In this document: positions 35,633 through 46,431 of the stretch, one piece after another | Position numbering within the stretch: the first letter of the stretch is position 1 | Layout: each line of letters opens with the position of its first letter | From: Labilibaculum manganireducens | GTDB taxonomy: Bacteria; Bacteroidota; Bacteroidia; Bacteroidales; Marinifilaceae | Assembly (NCBI RefSeq): GCF_002843385.1 | Contig: NZ_MVDE01000008.1 | Location: 62,001-126,000, forward strand | DNA length: 64,000 nucleotides | Direction: 5' to 3' | Notes under the pieces: generated by a model | The model's input: only the letters and a program-made list of their open reading frames with translations | What the model was told of the DNA's origin: nothing | Databases searched by the model: none | Translations under genes and position numbers: made by a program

Positions 35633-38248
35633 TTAAATCACTACAATCTTCTTCTTCACCGTTCTATCCAAAAAATGAATGACTAAAAAATAGATCCCCG
35701 CCGATAAACCACTCAAATCCATATCTGTTCGGTTGCTCGTCTTTTGGTGCTGAGAAAGCTTCCGCCCCTCCGAATCGTAAATATTCACTTGAAACTCTGT
35801 AACCGTGTCGTCTTCAATCACAATCGTGAATTCTCCCTTATTGGGATTGGGAAAAACTTTCACTGCACCCAAATCTTCTTCTCCCGGTTCTTCGGGTGTT
35901 GGGTCGGGATCAGGATCGGTACCCGGATTGGGATCTGCGGCAAGAGTGTCACGCACAAGTATTGTGTGATTTCCACCTGGCAAATCCACTGTAACCTGAA
36001 GAATTCCATCCGAATTCGTGTCTCCTGAGCGCTCTAAAACATCATCAACAAATACTCCAAAAGTTGTTTTACTTTTTAAATCAAGAGCAAATATTTTAAT
36101 TGTCCGATCTCCCGAAATTTCAGAAACAGCATAAGACACAGATGCCGTATCTCCCTGCGCCGGGAACAGATACAAATGATTCTCCCAGTCAACACCAATC
36201 GTACTTTCATTGGAATAAAGTGTTCCTCCTGCAACAGCCGGATTCAAATTATCCCCAATCTTAATCGTATGTAAAAAAACGGTGTTCTCCTTCACTGCAA
36301 TTGGTTCCACTTCAATTCGCCAGAATCCCGGGTGTTCATCATCCAAATTAACACTTCGGTTTGGCGGATAATTGGTTCCATCCACCCAATATTCATAACC
36401 ACTTCCCCCTATTAAAGTTGTTGCACTAATTTCCGGCAGTAAAGTTCGAACCGCAACACTCCCCTTGCCATTTGTGGCTTTATAATCTTTCCCGTTATAG
36501 GTGATGATATGATTTACAACCTGTGTATTTGTAACGCTTCCGCTGATATCAGGTCTGTTTACAAAATGATTGATGTACTTGGCTTTGCGCACTCTGGAGC
36601 TTGTATTTAATAAATGAACATGATCCAAAACAATTACACGGTCGGGCTTGTGAAACAACAACCTACGTTCAAAGCGATCCAATTTGTTTGCCTGATAAGA
36701 ATCTGCTGCGTCAGCCACCTGATAGGAAAAATCGGTCCCTGAAACATAACGAATCCATTTCCCTCTTCTGTGCTGAGCAGAAAAAACATCATCTAAATTT
36801 TCCAATCTATCCGATTCTATTTGTCCTCCGTCATTGGAAACACTTCGCCCAAGGTTTCGATAACTTTCTGTTCCATCGTAAACACAAATGGAATTGTGCG
36901 CTATGGTTCGCGTGTAGTAATTATTATAATGAGAAGTGCCAAACGAATCGTAAAACCCGGCATCCAAAATCAAAGGTTTGTCTTTTATAATGGTAAATGT
37001 ATTGTTATCCCGGTGCTCATGATCGGCTCGTTTAGCAGGAGCATTGTAAAACCATAACATTGCCGCATCTTCGTTCCAGGAAGTACGGCTCACCGACAAT
37101 CCGGTTTTATCGGCCCAATAATTGAGTGGCGGCTGGGGATGCGGTACGTAAGAAGCTGTAAAATCCTTATACATCAGTTTAATAAAAACCAATATTGAAT
37201 TGTTTAGATATTGTGATTGATTGAAAACCTGAACCAGATATTGACTTCGGGCATCCTGATATTCTGCTGCATGACGATACATTGCACGATTTGCCTGATC
37301 CAATTTTACAATGGCATCACCCAGGTGAATGCAATAATTGTTCGGACGAAAAAAATACCAATACTGATTGACCGACTCCCGAATCCAAGGCTGGGTTTGA
37401 TAATAATCCCGATCTGTTCCGTACTTCATATCGTCGAAGAACTGGTATTGATTGGGTAAATTTATCATTCCATAAGCTGCCCCCCAATTCCATCCGCCAT
37501 CATCATCACGAAAGTGTGCAAATGCCGGTAAAATGCCATTTTCCCACTTTCCAAGCAAAGTTTGATACCAGGAATTTACTTGAGACAATTGCGAAGATGA
37601 AAGGCCATCGGCTCCATGCAGTGCAATTGCTGCACGCATTGTCATGATACAATTGTTTATGTTGTGACTGGTTACATAACTATTTCCTGAACCTGTTAAA
37701 ATATAGTTGTTCATGAAATACTCCAAAACCCGATAGAAGGAAACGGATAAATTTTGCCGCTGCGTTACAGGAATATAATCGTAAGTCCAGTCGAGAAGAA
37801 TAGCACCAAACTCACAATTTTCGCGAAGTAAATTCTCTTGAGTGTCTCCTGAATAATTGTCGAAATTAATTCCATTAATATAAGTGATGTATTTCGAAAT
37901 AATAAATTCGCACCTCGACCGGGCCAAATTATCTGTCCCTAACTGCAGTAAAAAAGCAGTCATTTTAGAGAGCATATAGGAATCACCATTCGTCCAATCA
38001 TAAGTCCACTGATCTGAATTTGAACCTGCTAAATAGTGATCGGAATCTGTAATCCAATTATTGTTGTAGCTATTTATAAATGTATTGTAGGTACTGCCGC
38101 TATCTCCACCCGAAATATTCGACTTTAGCCAATCGAATCTTTCCTTCCCCAGCTCTACTCTTGGCCTGTTCTCATTTACCTGCGAATAAGCCTGATAAAA
38201 AGATTGGATAAGAAATAAAAATAATATGATTGTCCTGAAGCCCCTCAT
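35633..38248 (-). CDS. Heparinase II/III-like polysaccharide lyase with T9SS sorting domain
   Basis: 871 residues. Signal peptide (ILFLFLIQSFYQAYSQ), an N-terminal alpha/alpha toroid domain (SRCEFIISKYITYINGINFD, NINNCIMTMRAAIALHGADG), then a heparinase II/III-like beta domain (RADHEHRDNNTFTIIKDKPL with YDSFGTSHYNNYY, FHKPDRVIVLDHVHLL). An acidic linker (DPDPDPTPEEPGEEDLG) leads to a C-terminal type A sorting domain (VFPNPNKGEFTIVI and LSGLSAGIYFLVI). It is therefore secreted by the type IX system and attached at the cell surface. Uronate polysaccharides are likely substrates; which one is not shown. Not near other polysaccharide-utilisation genes. Confidence 0.85.
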   Translation of the reverse strand: MRGFRTIILFLFLIQSFYQAYSQVNENRPRVELGKERFDWLKSNISGGDSGSTYNTFINSYNNNWITDSDHYLAGSNSDQWTYDWTNGDSYMLSKMTAFLLQLGTDNLARSRCEFIISKYITYINGINFDNYSGDTQENLLRENCEFGAILLDWTYDYIPVTQRQNLSVSFYRVLEYFMNNYILTGSGNSYVTSHNINNCIMTMRAAIALHGADGLSSSQLSQVNSWYQTLLGKWENGILPAFAHFRDDDGGWNWGAAYGMINLPNQYQFFDDMKYGTDRDYYQTQPWIRESVNQYWYFFRPNNYCIHLGDAIVKLDQANRAMYRHAAEYQDARSQYLVQVFNQSQYLNNSILVFIKLMYKDFTASYVPHPQPPLNYWADKTGLSVSRTSWNEDAAMLWFYNAPAKRADHEHRDNNTFTIIKDKPLILDAGFYDSFGTSHYNNYYTRTIAHNSICVYDGTESYRNLGRSVSNDGGQIESDRLENLDDVFSAQHRRGKWIRYVSGTDFSYQVADAADSYQANKLDRFERRLLFHKPDRVIVLDHVHLLNTSSRVRKAKYINHFVNRPDISGSVTNTQVVNHIITYNGKDYKATNGKGSVAVRTLLPEISATTLIGGSGYEYWVDGTNYPPNRSVNLDDEHPGFWRIEVEPIAVKENTVFLHTIKIGDNLNPAVAGGTLYSNESTIGVDWENHLYLFPAQGDTASVSYAVSEISGDRTIKIFALDLKSKTTFGVFVDDVLERSGDTNSDGILQVTVDLPGGNHTILVRDTLAADPNPGTDPDPDPTPEEPGEEDLGAVKVFPNPNKGEFTIVIEDDTVTEFQVNIYDSEGRKLSQHQKTSNRTDMDLSGLSAGIYFLVIHFLDRTVKKKIVVI

Positions 38249-38398
38249 TGATCCCGTCAGTTTAATACAAACATCAAATTACAAAAAATCGGGGAATCGA
38301 AATCTAAAAAAGACACATCGGAGACTTATTTAGAATACACAACTCTCTGTATTTGTATCCTTAAACGTATTAAAAATTAGCTTAGTACAATTTATTTT

Positions 38399-39763
38399 TT
38401 ATTGAAGTTCAATTTTCCGATTTAACTTTCGTAATTCTCTTATCAGGAAAGCTCCCGCCACAATGGCTGCACCAATATCAGATATCGGACCGGCAAACCA
38501 AACACCATCCAAACCAAGAAAAGTAGGAAGAATAAAAAGAATTGGAATTAATAAAATAACCTGGCGCATTAATGTAAGTACAGCCGAAATGCCTGCTTTT
38601 CCGATAGACTGAAAATAATTCCCAACAACAACCTGAAAACCAACCACGGGTAACGCAATCAATATAATCCGTAGTCCGTAAGAACCCATATCCAGTAATT
38701 CTGCACTGGAATTATTGAAGGCCTTCACAATTAATTCTGGAAATAACTGCACCCCAAGAAAACCAACAATCACAATTCCTGTAGCAGCTTTCATACACAG
38801 CACCAGACATTCTTTAACTCTGGCATAATTTTGCGCCCCATAATTGAAACCGAAAATAGGTTGAGCAGCCATATTTAAAGCCACCACAGTCATAACAATC
38901 AGCATGGCAACAGAGTTAATTACACCCATAGCCGCTATAGCGATATCGTTGCTGTACTCTACCAACTGAACATTATATAATGCCTGAACAAAACTTCCGG
39001 CCAGTTGCATTGAGAAGGGAGCAAAACCTATGGTTAAAATGTAAAAAACAATCTCCCGGTTCAATTTAAAATTTGAGAACCTAAGTTTTATGACTGATTT
39101 TCCGCTTCTGAAATGCCTGATTACCCAAATGCATAGAATCAATTGCGAAATAATTGTAGCATAAGCAGCCCCTGCAACGCCCATATCCAAAACAAAAATA
39201 AAGATGGGATCGAGAATGATGTTTGTGCCGGCACTTATCAGCATGGAGTACATCGCTATTTTGGCGTTTCCTTCGGAACGGATCAAATTGTTTAAAGAAA
39301 AGCCTACAACACTAAAAACCGCCCCGTAAAGAATAATATTTAGATATTCGTTGGCGACAAACATGGTATCATCTCCAACTCCAAACATCCTGAGTAAGGG
39401 ATCCTTTATTAAAAATCCGATTGCAGTAATAATAACAGAAACGATTATCATGAGAACAAATGAATTCCCCAAAACCCATTCCGCTCTGCCCAAATCTTTC
39501 TTTCCCAGATTTATAGAAATCCGAACACCTGCACCAATCCCGATAAGCATGCCAAATGCCATCATGATTAACATGATTGGAAACACTGCACTCAGACCTG
39601 ATAACGCAATTGCACCAACACCTTGACCAATAAAAATCCGGTCGACTACATTGTACAATGAGTTAATAACCACTCCGGTAAAAGCTGGTAAGAAATACTT
39701 CCAAAGCAAGCTTTTGATGCTTGCACTCTCCAACTCCTGAACATTCTTACTATTCTTATCCAT
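38399..39763 (-). CDS. MATE-family efflux transporter
   Basis: The start at 39763 (MDKNSKNVQELESASIKSLL) fits the promoter at 39781; the 15 codons before it are in the promoter. 454 residues and 12 membrane segments in two halves. The first helix YFLPAFTGVVINSLYNVVDR and following IFIGQGVGAIALSGL are typical of the DinF/NorM-like branch of Bacteroidota, with GIGAGVRISINLGKK and INLVRSEGNAKIAM-like loops. Extrudes cations or drugs using Na+ or H+ gradients; the substrate is not known. Confidence 0.92.
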   Translation of the reverse strand: MDKNSKNVQELESASIKSLLWKYFLPAFTGVVINSLYNVVDRIFIGQGVGAIALSGLSAVFPIMLIMMAFGMLIGIGAGVRISINLGKKDLGRAEWVLGNSFVLMIIVSVIITAIGFLIKDPLLRMFGVGDDTMFVANEYLNIILYGAVFSVVGFSLNNLIRSEGNAKIAMYSMLISAGTNIILDPIFIFVLDMGVAGAAYATIISQLILCIWVIRHFRSGKSVIKLRFSNFKLNREIVFYILTIGFAPFSMQLAGSFVQALYNVQLVEYSNDIAIAAMGVINSVAMLIVMTVVALNMAAQPIFGFNYGAQNYARVKECLVLCMKAATGIVIVGFLGVQLFPELIVKAFNNSSAELLDMGSYGLRIILIALPVVGFQVVVGNYFQSIGKAGISAVLTLMRQVILLIPILFILPTFLGLDGVWFAGPISDIGAAIVAGAFLIRELRKLNRKIELQ

Positions 39764-39780
39764 AAACTTATTTCGAGTTG

Positions 39781-39812
39781 CAAAAGTATCAATAATGCCC
39801 ACTTGCACTCAA
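39781..39812 (-). promoter_or_regulatory. Promoter of the MATE gene
   Basis: On the minus strand, TTG (39810-39812) and the -7 box TACTTTTG (39781-39788), 21 bases apart, fit the Bacteroidota consensus. Confidence 0.65.
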
Positions 39813-40080
39813 TTTTATCTATTAAAAATGTATAAAAATCGGTAAACGCAAGCTAATGAAGGGTAAAGCAATAAAAAATAACACATTATCTATCATCAAG
39901 TTTGTATTCTTCATATTCTCAGATGAATCCTTTTTGACTTCTCGATTTTGTTACAAGCACAATATTTATTATTAATATTCATGAAACTTTTGCAGATTAT
40001 AAAAAAATAATAGTTCTTTTGCGAAATTTATTTCCGAAATTAAACTCTTCAATAAAATAACATTCAAGATAAAACCAAAT
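39813..40080. other. Intergenic region between divergent genes
   Basis: AT-rich. The TTTTGCAG...TTCTTTTGCG strings at about 39988-40022 may be the plus-strand promoter for the MscS gene, but do not match the consensus closely. Nothing else seen. Confidence 0.3.
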
Positions 40081-40917
40081 ATGTTTGCATCGATCAATAA
40101 GATATTAAAATATCAACTCTTTAGCATTGACAATTATAAAATCACGGTATTTACTTTGCTTAGTATCTTACTGATTTATATACTAACTAAAATATGTCTT
40201 TATTTAATTAAAAAAACACTTTTCCGTAAGCACAAATTTGTTAAAACAGACGAAGGCAATACATATGCCCTGTTTCAGATCATAAAATATGTGGTTTGGA
40301 TTATGTCGATTGGTTTGATGCTTGAAGCCATACATATAAAAGTAACTGTGCTTATTGCCGGCTCGGCAGCCTTACTGGTTGGTGTAGGTTTAGGTTTACA
40401 GCAAACCTTTAATGATATGATATCAGGAATCATCCTCCTCTCGGAGCGATCGATAAAAATTAATGATATATTGGAAATTGATGGAGATATAATTAAAATT
40501 CAGAGCATTGGATTACGAACCTCAAAAGGTTTAGACAGAGATGAAATTTCGATTATTATTCCCAACTCGCTAATTACTACAAACAAAGTGATTAATTGGA
40601 GTCATCAATCTAAAAAAACCCGCTTCCGGATTCCTGTGGGGGTAGCTTATGGTTCTGATGTCGATTTAATATTAAAAACCTTAGAAGAAAGTGCTTTTGA
40701 ACATCCCGATATTTACGAAAGACAATCTATTGAAGCCCGGCTTGTAAATTTTGGCGCCTCTTCATTGGATTTTGAATTGTTATTTTTCAGCAAAAACATC
40801 TTTAGAATAGGCAAGGTGAAAAGTGATATCCGTTTAATTATTAATAAAAAATTTATTGAGAATAATATAATGATCCCTTTTAATCAATTAGATGTGCATC
40901 TGAAAAAAGAAATCTAA
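40081..40917 (+). CDS. MscS-family mechanosensitive channel (second copy)
   Basis: 278 residues. Two or three membrane helices, then the pore helix region VLIAGSAALLVGVGLGLQQT followed by FNDMISGIILLSERSIKIND and the beta domain ILEIDGDIIKIQSIGLRTSK with IIIPNSLITTNKVINWSHQS. This is the YbdG/YnaI-like or K+-linked branch, not the same subtype as the copy at 17997. It relieves turgor on osmotic downshift. It stands upstream of, and possibly apart from, the RimB-RimK cluster (250-base gap). Confidence 0.88.
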   Translation: MFASINKILKYQLFSIDNYKITVFTLLSILLIYILTKICLYLIKKTLFRKHKFVKTDEGNTYALFQIIKYVVWIMSIGLMLEAIHIKVTVLIAGSAALLVGVGLGLQQTFNDMISGIILLSERSIKINDILEIDGDIIKIQSIGLRTSKGLDRDEISIIIPNSLITTNKVINWSHQSKKTRFRIPVGVAYGSDVDLILKTLEESAFEHPDIYERQSIEARLVNFGASSLDFELLFFSKNIFRIGKVKSDIRLIINKKFIENNIMIPFNQLDVHLKKEI

Positions 40918-41166
40918 TTGTAAATTGCCCCCATCTTGCTGCTTTCATGGTTTTGCCTGAATTAAAAGTATAAATGAAAAAATGAATACAAGTTCGTATT
41001 GATTCTCCTTGCAGAAAATGATTGTACTATTGCTTCATTTCCATTACAAGTTGGTATAAATAGATATAAAAGATAAATTCAGGGAAACAAGCGTTTAAAA
41101 TTAATTTCCTACATTGGAAAATTTTAAATTGCTTCTCAACGAGAAAAATAATGAAATTACAATTAC

Positions 41167-41610
41167 ATGAAAATAATCATTGGGAAAATTGACAGGGCTG
41201 ACTTTCCGGATCTGCACTTATCAAATATTGATTTAAAAGTGGATACCGGAGCATATACGTCTTCTATTCATTGTCATCAAATTGAAGAGTGTCAGGTTGG
41301 AAATGAAAGACATTTAAAATTCAAACTTTTGGATCCCTCCCATCCCGATTATAACGAAAAAGAATTCACAGTAAAAAATTACAAGAAAAAAAGAGTTAAA
41401 AATTCTTTTGGGAAATCAGAAACCCGTTTTGTAATTGAAACAATTATTATACTATTTAATAAGGAGTTCCACATTGAGCTTTCTTTAAGCGAACGCAGCG
41501 AAATGAGATATCCGATACTGATCGGAAGAAAACTTTTAAATGGAAAATTTATTGTTGATACTTCAAAACGCAATATTTCTTTCAAATTGAAACAAAAAAA
41601 TCTGCAATAG
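41167..41610 (+). CDS. RimB-like ATP-dependent zinc protease / retropepsin-fold protein
   Basis: 147 residues. The DTG-like aspartyl motif VDTGAYTSSIHC (about 28-39) and the late FLIGR-type segment RYPILIGRKLLNGKFIVDTS match the PF05618 family (old DUF785), whose genes sit next to rimK in many bacteria. In Pseudomonas the RimB partner regulates RimK tail addition to ribosomal protein S6. It is 40 bases before rimK here, the same pairing. Confidence 0.85.
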   Translation: MKIIIGKIDRADFPDLHLSNIDLKVDTGAYTSSIHCHQIEECQVGNERHLKFKLLDPSHPDYNEKEFTVKNYKKKRVKNSFGKSETRFVIETIIILFNKEFHIELSLSERSEMRYPILIGRKLLNGKFIVDTSKRNISFKLKQKNLQ

Positions 41611-41649
41611 AGAATTTAAAGTCCATCCAATAAATGTTAATTACATATT

Positions 41650-42525
41650 ATGAAAATTGTTATTTTATCAAGAAATCCTAAATTATATTCTACCAAAAGA
41701 TTAGTTGAAGCAGCAGAAAAAAGAGGACATGAGGTACTTGTTGTGGATCATTTAAAATGCATTATTGAAATTGAAAAAAAGAAACCTAAGATCTTCTATG
41801 ATGGAGCATACTTGCTGGATGTTGACGCAATAATTCCAAGAATTGGTGCCTCTGTTACCTTTTACGGATCAACAGTAGTCCGCCAATTTGAAATGATGAA
41901 AACATTTACCGCTGTTGGTTCTGAAGCATTGATAAAATCGCGGGATAAATTAAGAAGCTTACAGGTTCTTTCACGCGCAGGTGTAGGCTTACCCCGCACT
42001 GTTTTCACCAACTATACAAAAGATGTTAATCATGTAATTCAATCGGTTGGAGGAACTCCGCTGGTTCTTAAACTATTGGAAGGAACTCAAGGACTAGGTG
42101 TTGTTTTAGCCGAAACTCCAAATGCTGCAACCTCTGTTATTGAAGCGTTTAATGGACTAAAAGCCCGTGTGATTGCTCAGGAGTTTATTAAAGAATCGAA
42201 AGGTGCTGATATTAGAGCTTTTGTTGTTGATGGAAGAGTGATTGGAGCTATGAAACGGCAAGCATTAAAAGGAGAATTTCGATCTAACCTTCACAGAGGA
42301 GGTTCTGCAACAATTATCGAATTGACTGATGAAGAGGAAAACACGGCAATAAAAGCCGCAAAGGCAATGGGATTAGGAATTGCTGGTGTGGATATGCTGC
42401 AATCAGCAAGCGGACCTTTGGTTTTGGAGGTAAATTCATCGCCAGGTTTGGAAGGTATCGAGATAGCAACCAAAAAGGACATCGCAAAACAAATAATTAG
42501 ATTCATTGAAAGGAATGTTGATTGA
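41650..42525 (+). CDS. rimK: ATP-grasp glutamate ligase RimK
   Basis: 291 residues. ATP-grasp parts are visible: [40 protein letters not shown] (lid lysine), [40 protein letters not shown] and [20 protein letters not shown] with the Mg-binding E-x-N. RimK adds glutamates to the C-terminus of ribosomal protein S6 in enterobacteria and makes poly-glutamate in vitro. The stop overlaps the next start by 20 bases, showing coupling to the AspA-like gene. Confidence 0.93.
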   Translation: MKIVILSRNPKLYSTKRLVEAAEKRGHEVLVVDHLKCIIEIEKKKPKIFYDGAYLLDVDAIIPRIGASVTFYGSTVVRQFEMMKTFTAVGSEALIKSRDKLRSLQVLSRAGVGLPRTVFTNYTKDVNHVIQSVGGTPLVLKLLEGTQGLGVVLAETPNAATSVIEAFNGLKARVIAQEFIKESKGADIRAFVVDGRVIGAMKRQALKGEFRSNLHRGGSATIIELTDEEENTAIKAAKAMGLGIAGVDMLQSASGPLVLEVNSSPGLEGIEIATKKDIAKQIIRFIERNVD

Positions 42526-43510
42526 TAAGTATACCATACTAGGCAAAGAAATTCAGAAAGGTGAGCGTGCTTTCTTAGAATTGGAAGTTGCAAAATTGCA
42601 TACCCGAAATACCATTAAGGTTCCCGTAATTGTGGAACGTGCGAAAAAAGACGGCCCTACCTTGCTTTTAATGGGTGGTGTGCACGGTGATGAAGTTAAT
42701 GGAGTTGCCATTGTTCGAAATATCATTCGAAAAAAATACAACAAACCAAAAAGGGGAATGATTATCTGCATTCCCGTTTTTAATGTATTTGGATTCTTAA
42801 ATCTCCGCAGAGAATTTCCTGACGGCAGAGATTTGAACAGAATGTTCCCTGGTTTTTTAAATGGTTCTCTTGCCAGTCAATTTGCATATCGTTTTACAAA
42901 AGAAATTGCGCCCAAAGTTGACTATGTGATCGATTTTCATTCGGGAGGTGCTGACAGGTCAAATTTTCCTCAAATTCGATGTGTAATTAAGGAAAAAAAA
43001 ACGTTGAAACTTGCACAGGTTTTTAATGCCCCGTTTATTTTGAATTCCGATTACATTTCCAAATCTGTTCGCGATACCATTCGCAATCTGGGAAAAACAA
43101 TTCTACTCTTTGAAGGTGGAAAATCCAATGATCTGGATGAAGATGTCATTAGCTGCGGTGTAGAAGGCGCAGTGAATGTGATGAAATATTTAGGATTACA
43201 GAATGGAGATTTGCAGTTAAAGCAGGCACCAGTTGTGATTCCTAAAGCTCAATGGTTAAGAGCTTCCAATTCGGGTATGTTTCAATTGCGGGTTACAAAT
43301 GGAAGTTGGGTCGTTAAAAAACAAATTTTGGGTGAAATAACAGATCCTTACGGAGGATATGAAAAAAAAGTGCTTGCTCCGTTTGATTGTTATGTGTTTT
43401 GTGTAAACACTGCACCTATGGTGCATAAAGGAGATGCTTTGTTTCACGTTAGCCTTGAAACGGATAAATTAAATTCAGATCTTATCTCTTCTGACTATTT
43501 GGTAGAATAA
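42506..43510 (+). CDS. Succinylglutamate desuccinylase/aspartoacylase-family Zn carboxypeptidase
   Basis: 334 residues, start within rimK (a second ATG three codons later is also possible). Zinc-ligand motif [20 protein letters not shown] (H-x-x-E), [13 protein letters not shown], and [18 protein letters not shown] with the third zinc His. C-terminal half is beta-rich and has the [17 protein letters not shown] and [15 protein letters not shown] parts typical of the AstE/AspA fold. In this position it probably cleaves an amide or glutamyl product linked to RimK. Third gene of a RimB-RimK-AspA-like operon; exact substrate unknown. Confidence 0.87.
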   Translation: MKGMLIDKYTILGKEIQKGERAFLELEVAKLHTRNTIKVPVIVERAKKDGPTLLLMGGVHGDEVNGVAIVRNIIRKKYNKPKRGMIICIPVFNVFGFLNLRREFPDGRDLNRMFPGFLNGSLASQFAYRFTKEIAPKVDYVIDFHSGGADRSNFPQIRCVIKEKKTLKLAQVFNAPFILNSDYISKSVRDTIRNLGKTILLFEGGKSNDLDEDVISCGVEGAVNVMKYLGLQNGDLQLKQAPVVIPKAQWLRASNSGMFQLRVTNGSWVVKKQILGEITDPYGGYEKKVLAPFDCYVFCVNTAPMVHKGDALFHVSLETDKLNSDLISSDYLVE

Positions 43511-43642
43511 GGTTTGTCGAATTATAAAACAACACTTGCAATTTTAATAATTGATTGTTTTTATTTGATAATAACCGCGAATTTATAACAGAGTTTATAC
43601 CAGCCTTACGTTTTGCTATATCCAAACAATGAGGTAAGAAAA

Positions 43643-43668
43643 AACCAGTTGATAAATCTCAACTGGTT
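43643..43668. terminator. Bidirectional terminator
   Basis: AACCAGTTGA / TCAACTGGTT stem with a 6-base loop between the convergent AspA-like and outer-membrane receptor genes. Confidence 0.8.
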
Positions 43669-43724
43669 AAATAAAGTTTTTAAATTGAATCAAGCTTTTT
43701 CAGAACCTGACATACCAATTACTA

Positions 43725-46112
43725 TTAAATATCTTTCTCTGAGTGCTGGACTCCACTGCCGTGTGTTTTCGATTTTAACACATTGTACTTTTTACCAAAA
43801 TAATAACGAAAAGTGAAATTTGCCACCCTATTTTCAAAATTGTACTTCATTCGCTGGGTAAAACGGTCTCCTGAAGTATTTACATTATACTTACTGTTAT
43901 TTAAAACATCGTAAATCCATAAAGAGATACTTGCTTTGCCTTTCATTATTCTTTTACCAAAAGCAAAATCTACCTGAAAAGATTGATCGTAACTTCCTTG
44001 AGCAACCGGCATATCAGAGTCATAACGCAGAGTTGTTTGAAAATTAAACCATTTAGGTATCCGCATAGTTGATGTTAGTTTTCCGAAAAAACCAAAATCA
44101 TCATTTGTAGAAAAATGCGCTTCACCGGAAGGGGTAAATTTTTGGTAAATTCCTGACAAATATGAATTGATACTCCACCATTTATTAAACTTGGTCTCCA
44201 AATTAAAATCGACACCAGCATAATGTTTACTACCCAAATTCTCTGATGTTACAATAGCTACATCATCTTTAACCCATCGAAACTGATTTATAATATTATC
44301 CGTATACACATAATACAAATTTGTTGTATAGGTGATTTTATCTCTTTTATAAATAAAAGTGAACTCCGGCATATGAGTATAATAAGCACCCAAATCTTTC
44401 CTTCCCAATTTCTGGTTTTCAGGATCGCTTAAATTTTGAAATGGATTTAACATTCCGGAATCTGGTCGATAGATCATTTTAGAATAAGTCAGCAATACCT
44501 GTTTATTGTCTGATAATTTATAGGAAAAATGTACGCTCGGAAAAAAGTCTAAGTAATCGTCATTATACGCTTTATTCGTCTCGATATCTGAATACTCAGA
44601 CCGCAAACCAACCTGATAACCAAAATTTCCTTTCTCTCCGCTCAATTGAAAATACAAACCATGTATACTCTCCTTATAATTAAAAGCGGTAGATAAATCG
44701 ATAGGCTCATCGAAATTTATCTCGTTGGTTCGGTACATATATCCTGTTTCAATTGAACCTGCATCACCTACAGGCTGTTTGTAATCCAATTGAACAATAG
44801 CTTCTTCTCTGTCCGAATTGAAAAAATCACTGGTATTCCCTTCTGTTTCATCGGTGTAATTACCGTAATTTTCTGCATTATTATTTGTATAGGCTGCATC
44901 AAAAGAAAGTTCCTGACCTTTCCGGTCAAATTTTCGAATATAAGAAGCATTATACACCCACGAAGTTAAATCAATATCAACGGCACTTTCACGCGATGTT
45001 TCATTAGGAAAAGTACTGCTGGTAATTAAAGTACGGGAATACTTATAAAACCCATTTTTATTTTGTTTCACGTTTCGATTGGTAACAGAACAACTCATGG
45101 TATTCTTGTCATTTATCAAATAATCCATTCCAAATTGACCAATGTGGCTTCTATTACCCAAGTCTGCATCTGCACTGACTTTCAACATTTCTACATTCGT
45201 TTCTGTTTCAGTCAATCTTGATAATTCATAATCTCTCCCAGACCAATTGTCTTGGTAGCTGTATGATCCTGAGAAATTGAGTTTTCCGGTTCGCAAACTA
45301 AGAGCTGTTCGCCCGGAATGCTTGTTAACGGTACCAATTGTGGCTGAAGCATTCCCGTTAAACCCTTTAACTCTCTCCTTCTTCATAATAATATTCACAA
45401 TCCCAGCTGAACCTGAAGCATCATATTTTGCGGAAGGACTTGTAATTACTTCCACACGGTCAACATCTGCTGCCGGCATATTACTCAATACATCTCCGGG
45501 ACTCATTCCAAGTAATCCACTCAGTTTCCCATCAATTAATATTTTCACGTCAGAACTTCCCCGTAATTGTATTCCGCCATTGGCTGTAACATTTAATTTA
45601 GGAATTGTTGCTAAAACTTCATTTATAGTACCTCCATCCGAAACAGGTGATTTTGACACGTTGTAAACTGTTTTGTCCAATTCGATTCGTGCAAAATCAC
45701 GATTTCCGGTTACTTCCACTTCAGTAATCGTTTGGGTATCGGCATGCAAAACAAGTGGATCAGACAATAATAACTTTTCATTTTCTTTTAAAAGAATTGG
45801 CTTACTGCTATAGCTCTCAAATCCAAGATATTCAATTTTGTAATAATAGCTTGAACCAGCTAAATCAGCTAGTTCAAACTCCCCTTTTCTATTTGTGATA
45901 GTTCCCTTAATCAATAAAGAATCTGGTAAAGAATAAATTGATACGGTAGCATACTCAAGAGGCTTTTGATGTTCATTCTCGACAACAACACCATTCAAAT
46001 ATGAATTTGTTATAGCTTTTGTAGAATCCTGAGCATAGGAATGCACGGCAGGGCTTAAAAAAAACAGAAGGACCGGCAATAATCCATTTCTGCAATCAAG
46101 TTTTAGACTCAT
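43725..46112 (-). CDS. TonB-dependent-receptor-like outer-membrane beta-barrel protein
   Basis: 795 residues. Signal peptide (LLPVLLFFLSPAVHSYAQ), a carboxypeptidase-regulatory-like domain (LNGVVVENEHQKPLEYATVS, GEFELADLAGSSYYYKIEYL), a plug (NEVLATIPKLNVTANGGIQL, VDRVEVITSPSAKYDASGSA, then GIVNIIMKK) and a long C-terminal barrel of the OMP_b-brl_3 type ending in VANFTFRYYFGKKYNVLK. No SusD partner. In Bacteroidota this type is often found with LytTR systems, as here (RR at 46432), and the promoter at 46156 is its own. Cargo unknown. Confidence 0.87.
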   Translation of the reverse strand: MSLKLDCRNGLLPVLLFFLSPAVHSYAQDSTKAITNSYLNGVVVENEHQKPLEYATVSIYSLPDSLLIKGTITNRKGEFELADLAGSSYYYKIEYLGFESYSSKPILLKENEKLLLSDPLVLHADTQTITEVEVTGNRDFARIELDKTVYNVSKSPVSDGGTINEVLATIPKLNVTANGGIQLRGSSDVKILIDGKLSGLLGMSPGDVLSNMPAADVDRVEVITSPSAKYDASGSAGIVNIIMKKERVKGFNGNASATIGTVNKHSGRTALSLRTGKLNFSGSYSYQDNWSGRDYELSRLTETETNVEMLKVSADADLGNRSHIGQFGMDYLINDKNTMSCSVTNRNVKQNKNGFYKYSRTLITSSTFPNETSRESAVDIDLTSWVYNASYIRKFDRKGQELSFDAAYTNNNAENYGNYTDETEGNTSDFFNSDREEAIVQLDYKQPVGDAGSIETGYMYRTNEINFDEPIDLSTAFNYKESIHGLYFQLSGEKGNFGYQVGLRSEYSDIETNKAYNDDYLDFFPSVHFSYKLSDNKQVLLTYSKMIYRPDSGMLNPFQNLSDPENQKLGRKDLGAYYTHMPEFTFIYKRDKITYTTNLYYVYTDNIINQFRWVKDDVAIVTSENLGSKHYAGVDFNLETKFNKWWSINSYLSGIYQKFTPSGEAHFSTNDDFGFFGKLTSTMRIPKWFNFQTTLRYDSDMPVAQGSYDQSFQVDFAFGKRIMKGKASISLWIYDVLNNSKYNVNTSGDRFTQRMKYNFENRVANFTFRYYFGKKYNVLKSKTHGSGVQHSEKDI

Positions 46113-46155
46113 TAGTAGTGTGTAAATTAGTTAGTGTATATAGTAACAGGTTGCA

Positions 46156-46185
46156 CAAAAGTAGAAAATTTATGTTGCAGATCAA
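46156..46185 (-). promoter_or_regulatory. Promoter of the outer-membrane receptor gene
   Basis: On the minus strand TTG (46183-46185), 19 bases, TACTTTTG (46156-46163): a full match to the Bacteroidota consensus. The gap 46186-46431 holds no gene. Confidence 0.7.
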
Positions 46186-46431
46186 TTAAAAAATCAAAAA
46201 ACTTTACTGCCAATTCACAAACAGAAACAATCAGTTTGTCATCAGTTTACATGTACTCACACTAAAAACCTTATTAACACTGGCCATTCAACTAAATTAA
46301 CAAAAACTCAGCACAATTTAGCATAAAACACACTTAACAAAAGAAACCCTAAAAAAATGTCTGGCTTTTGACATAAAAAAAGAATCAATTCGTGAAAGAA
46401 TGATGCTTACCATATAAAAACAGATCAATGA

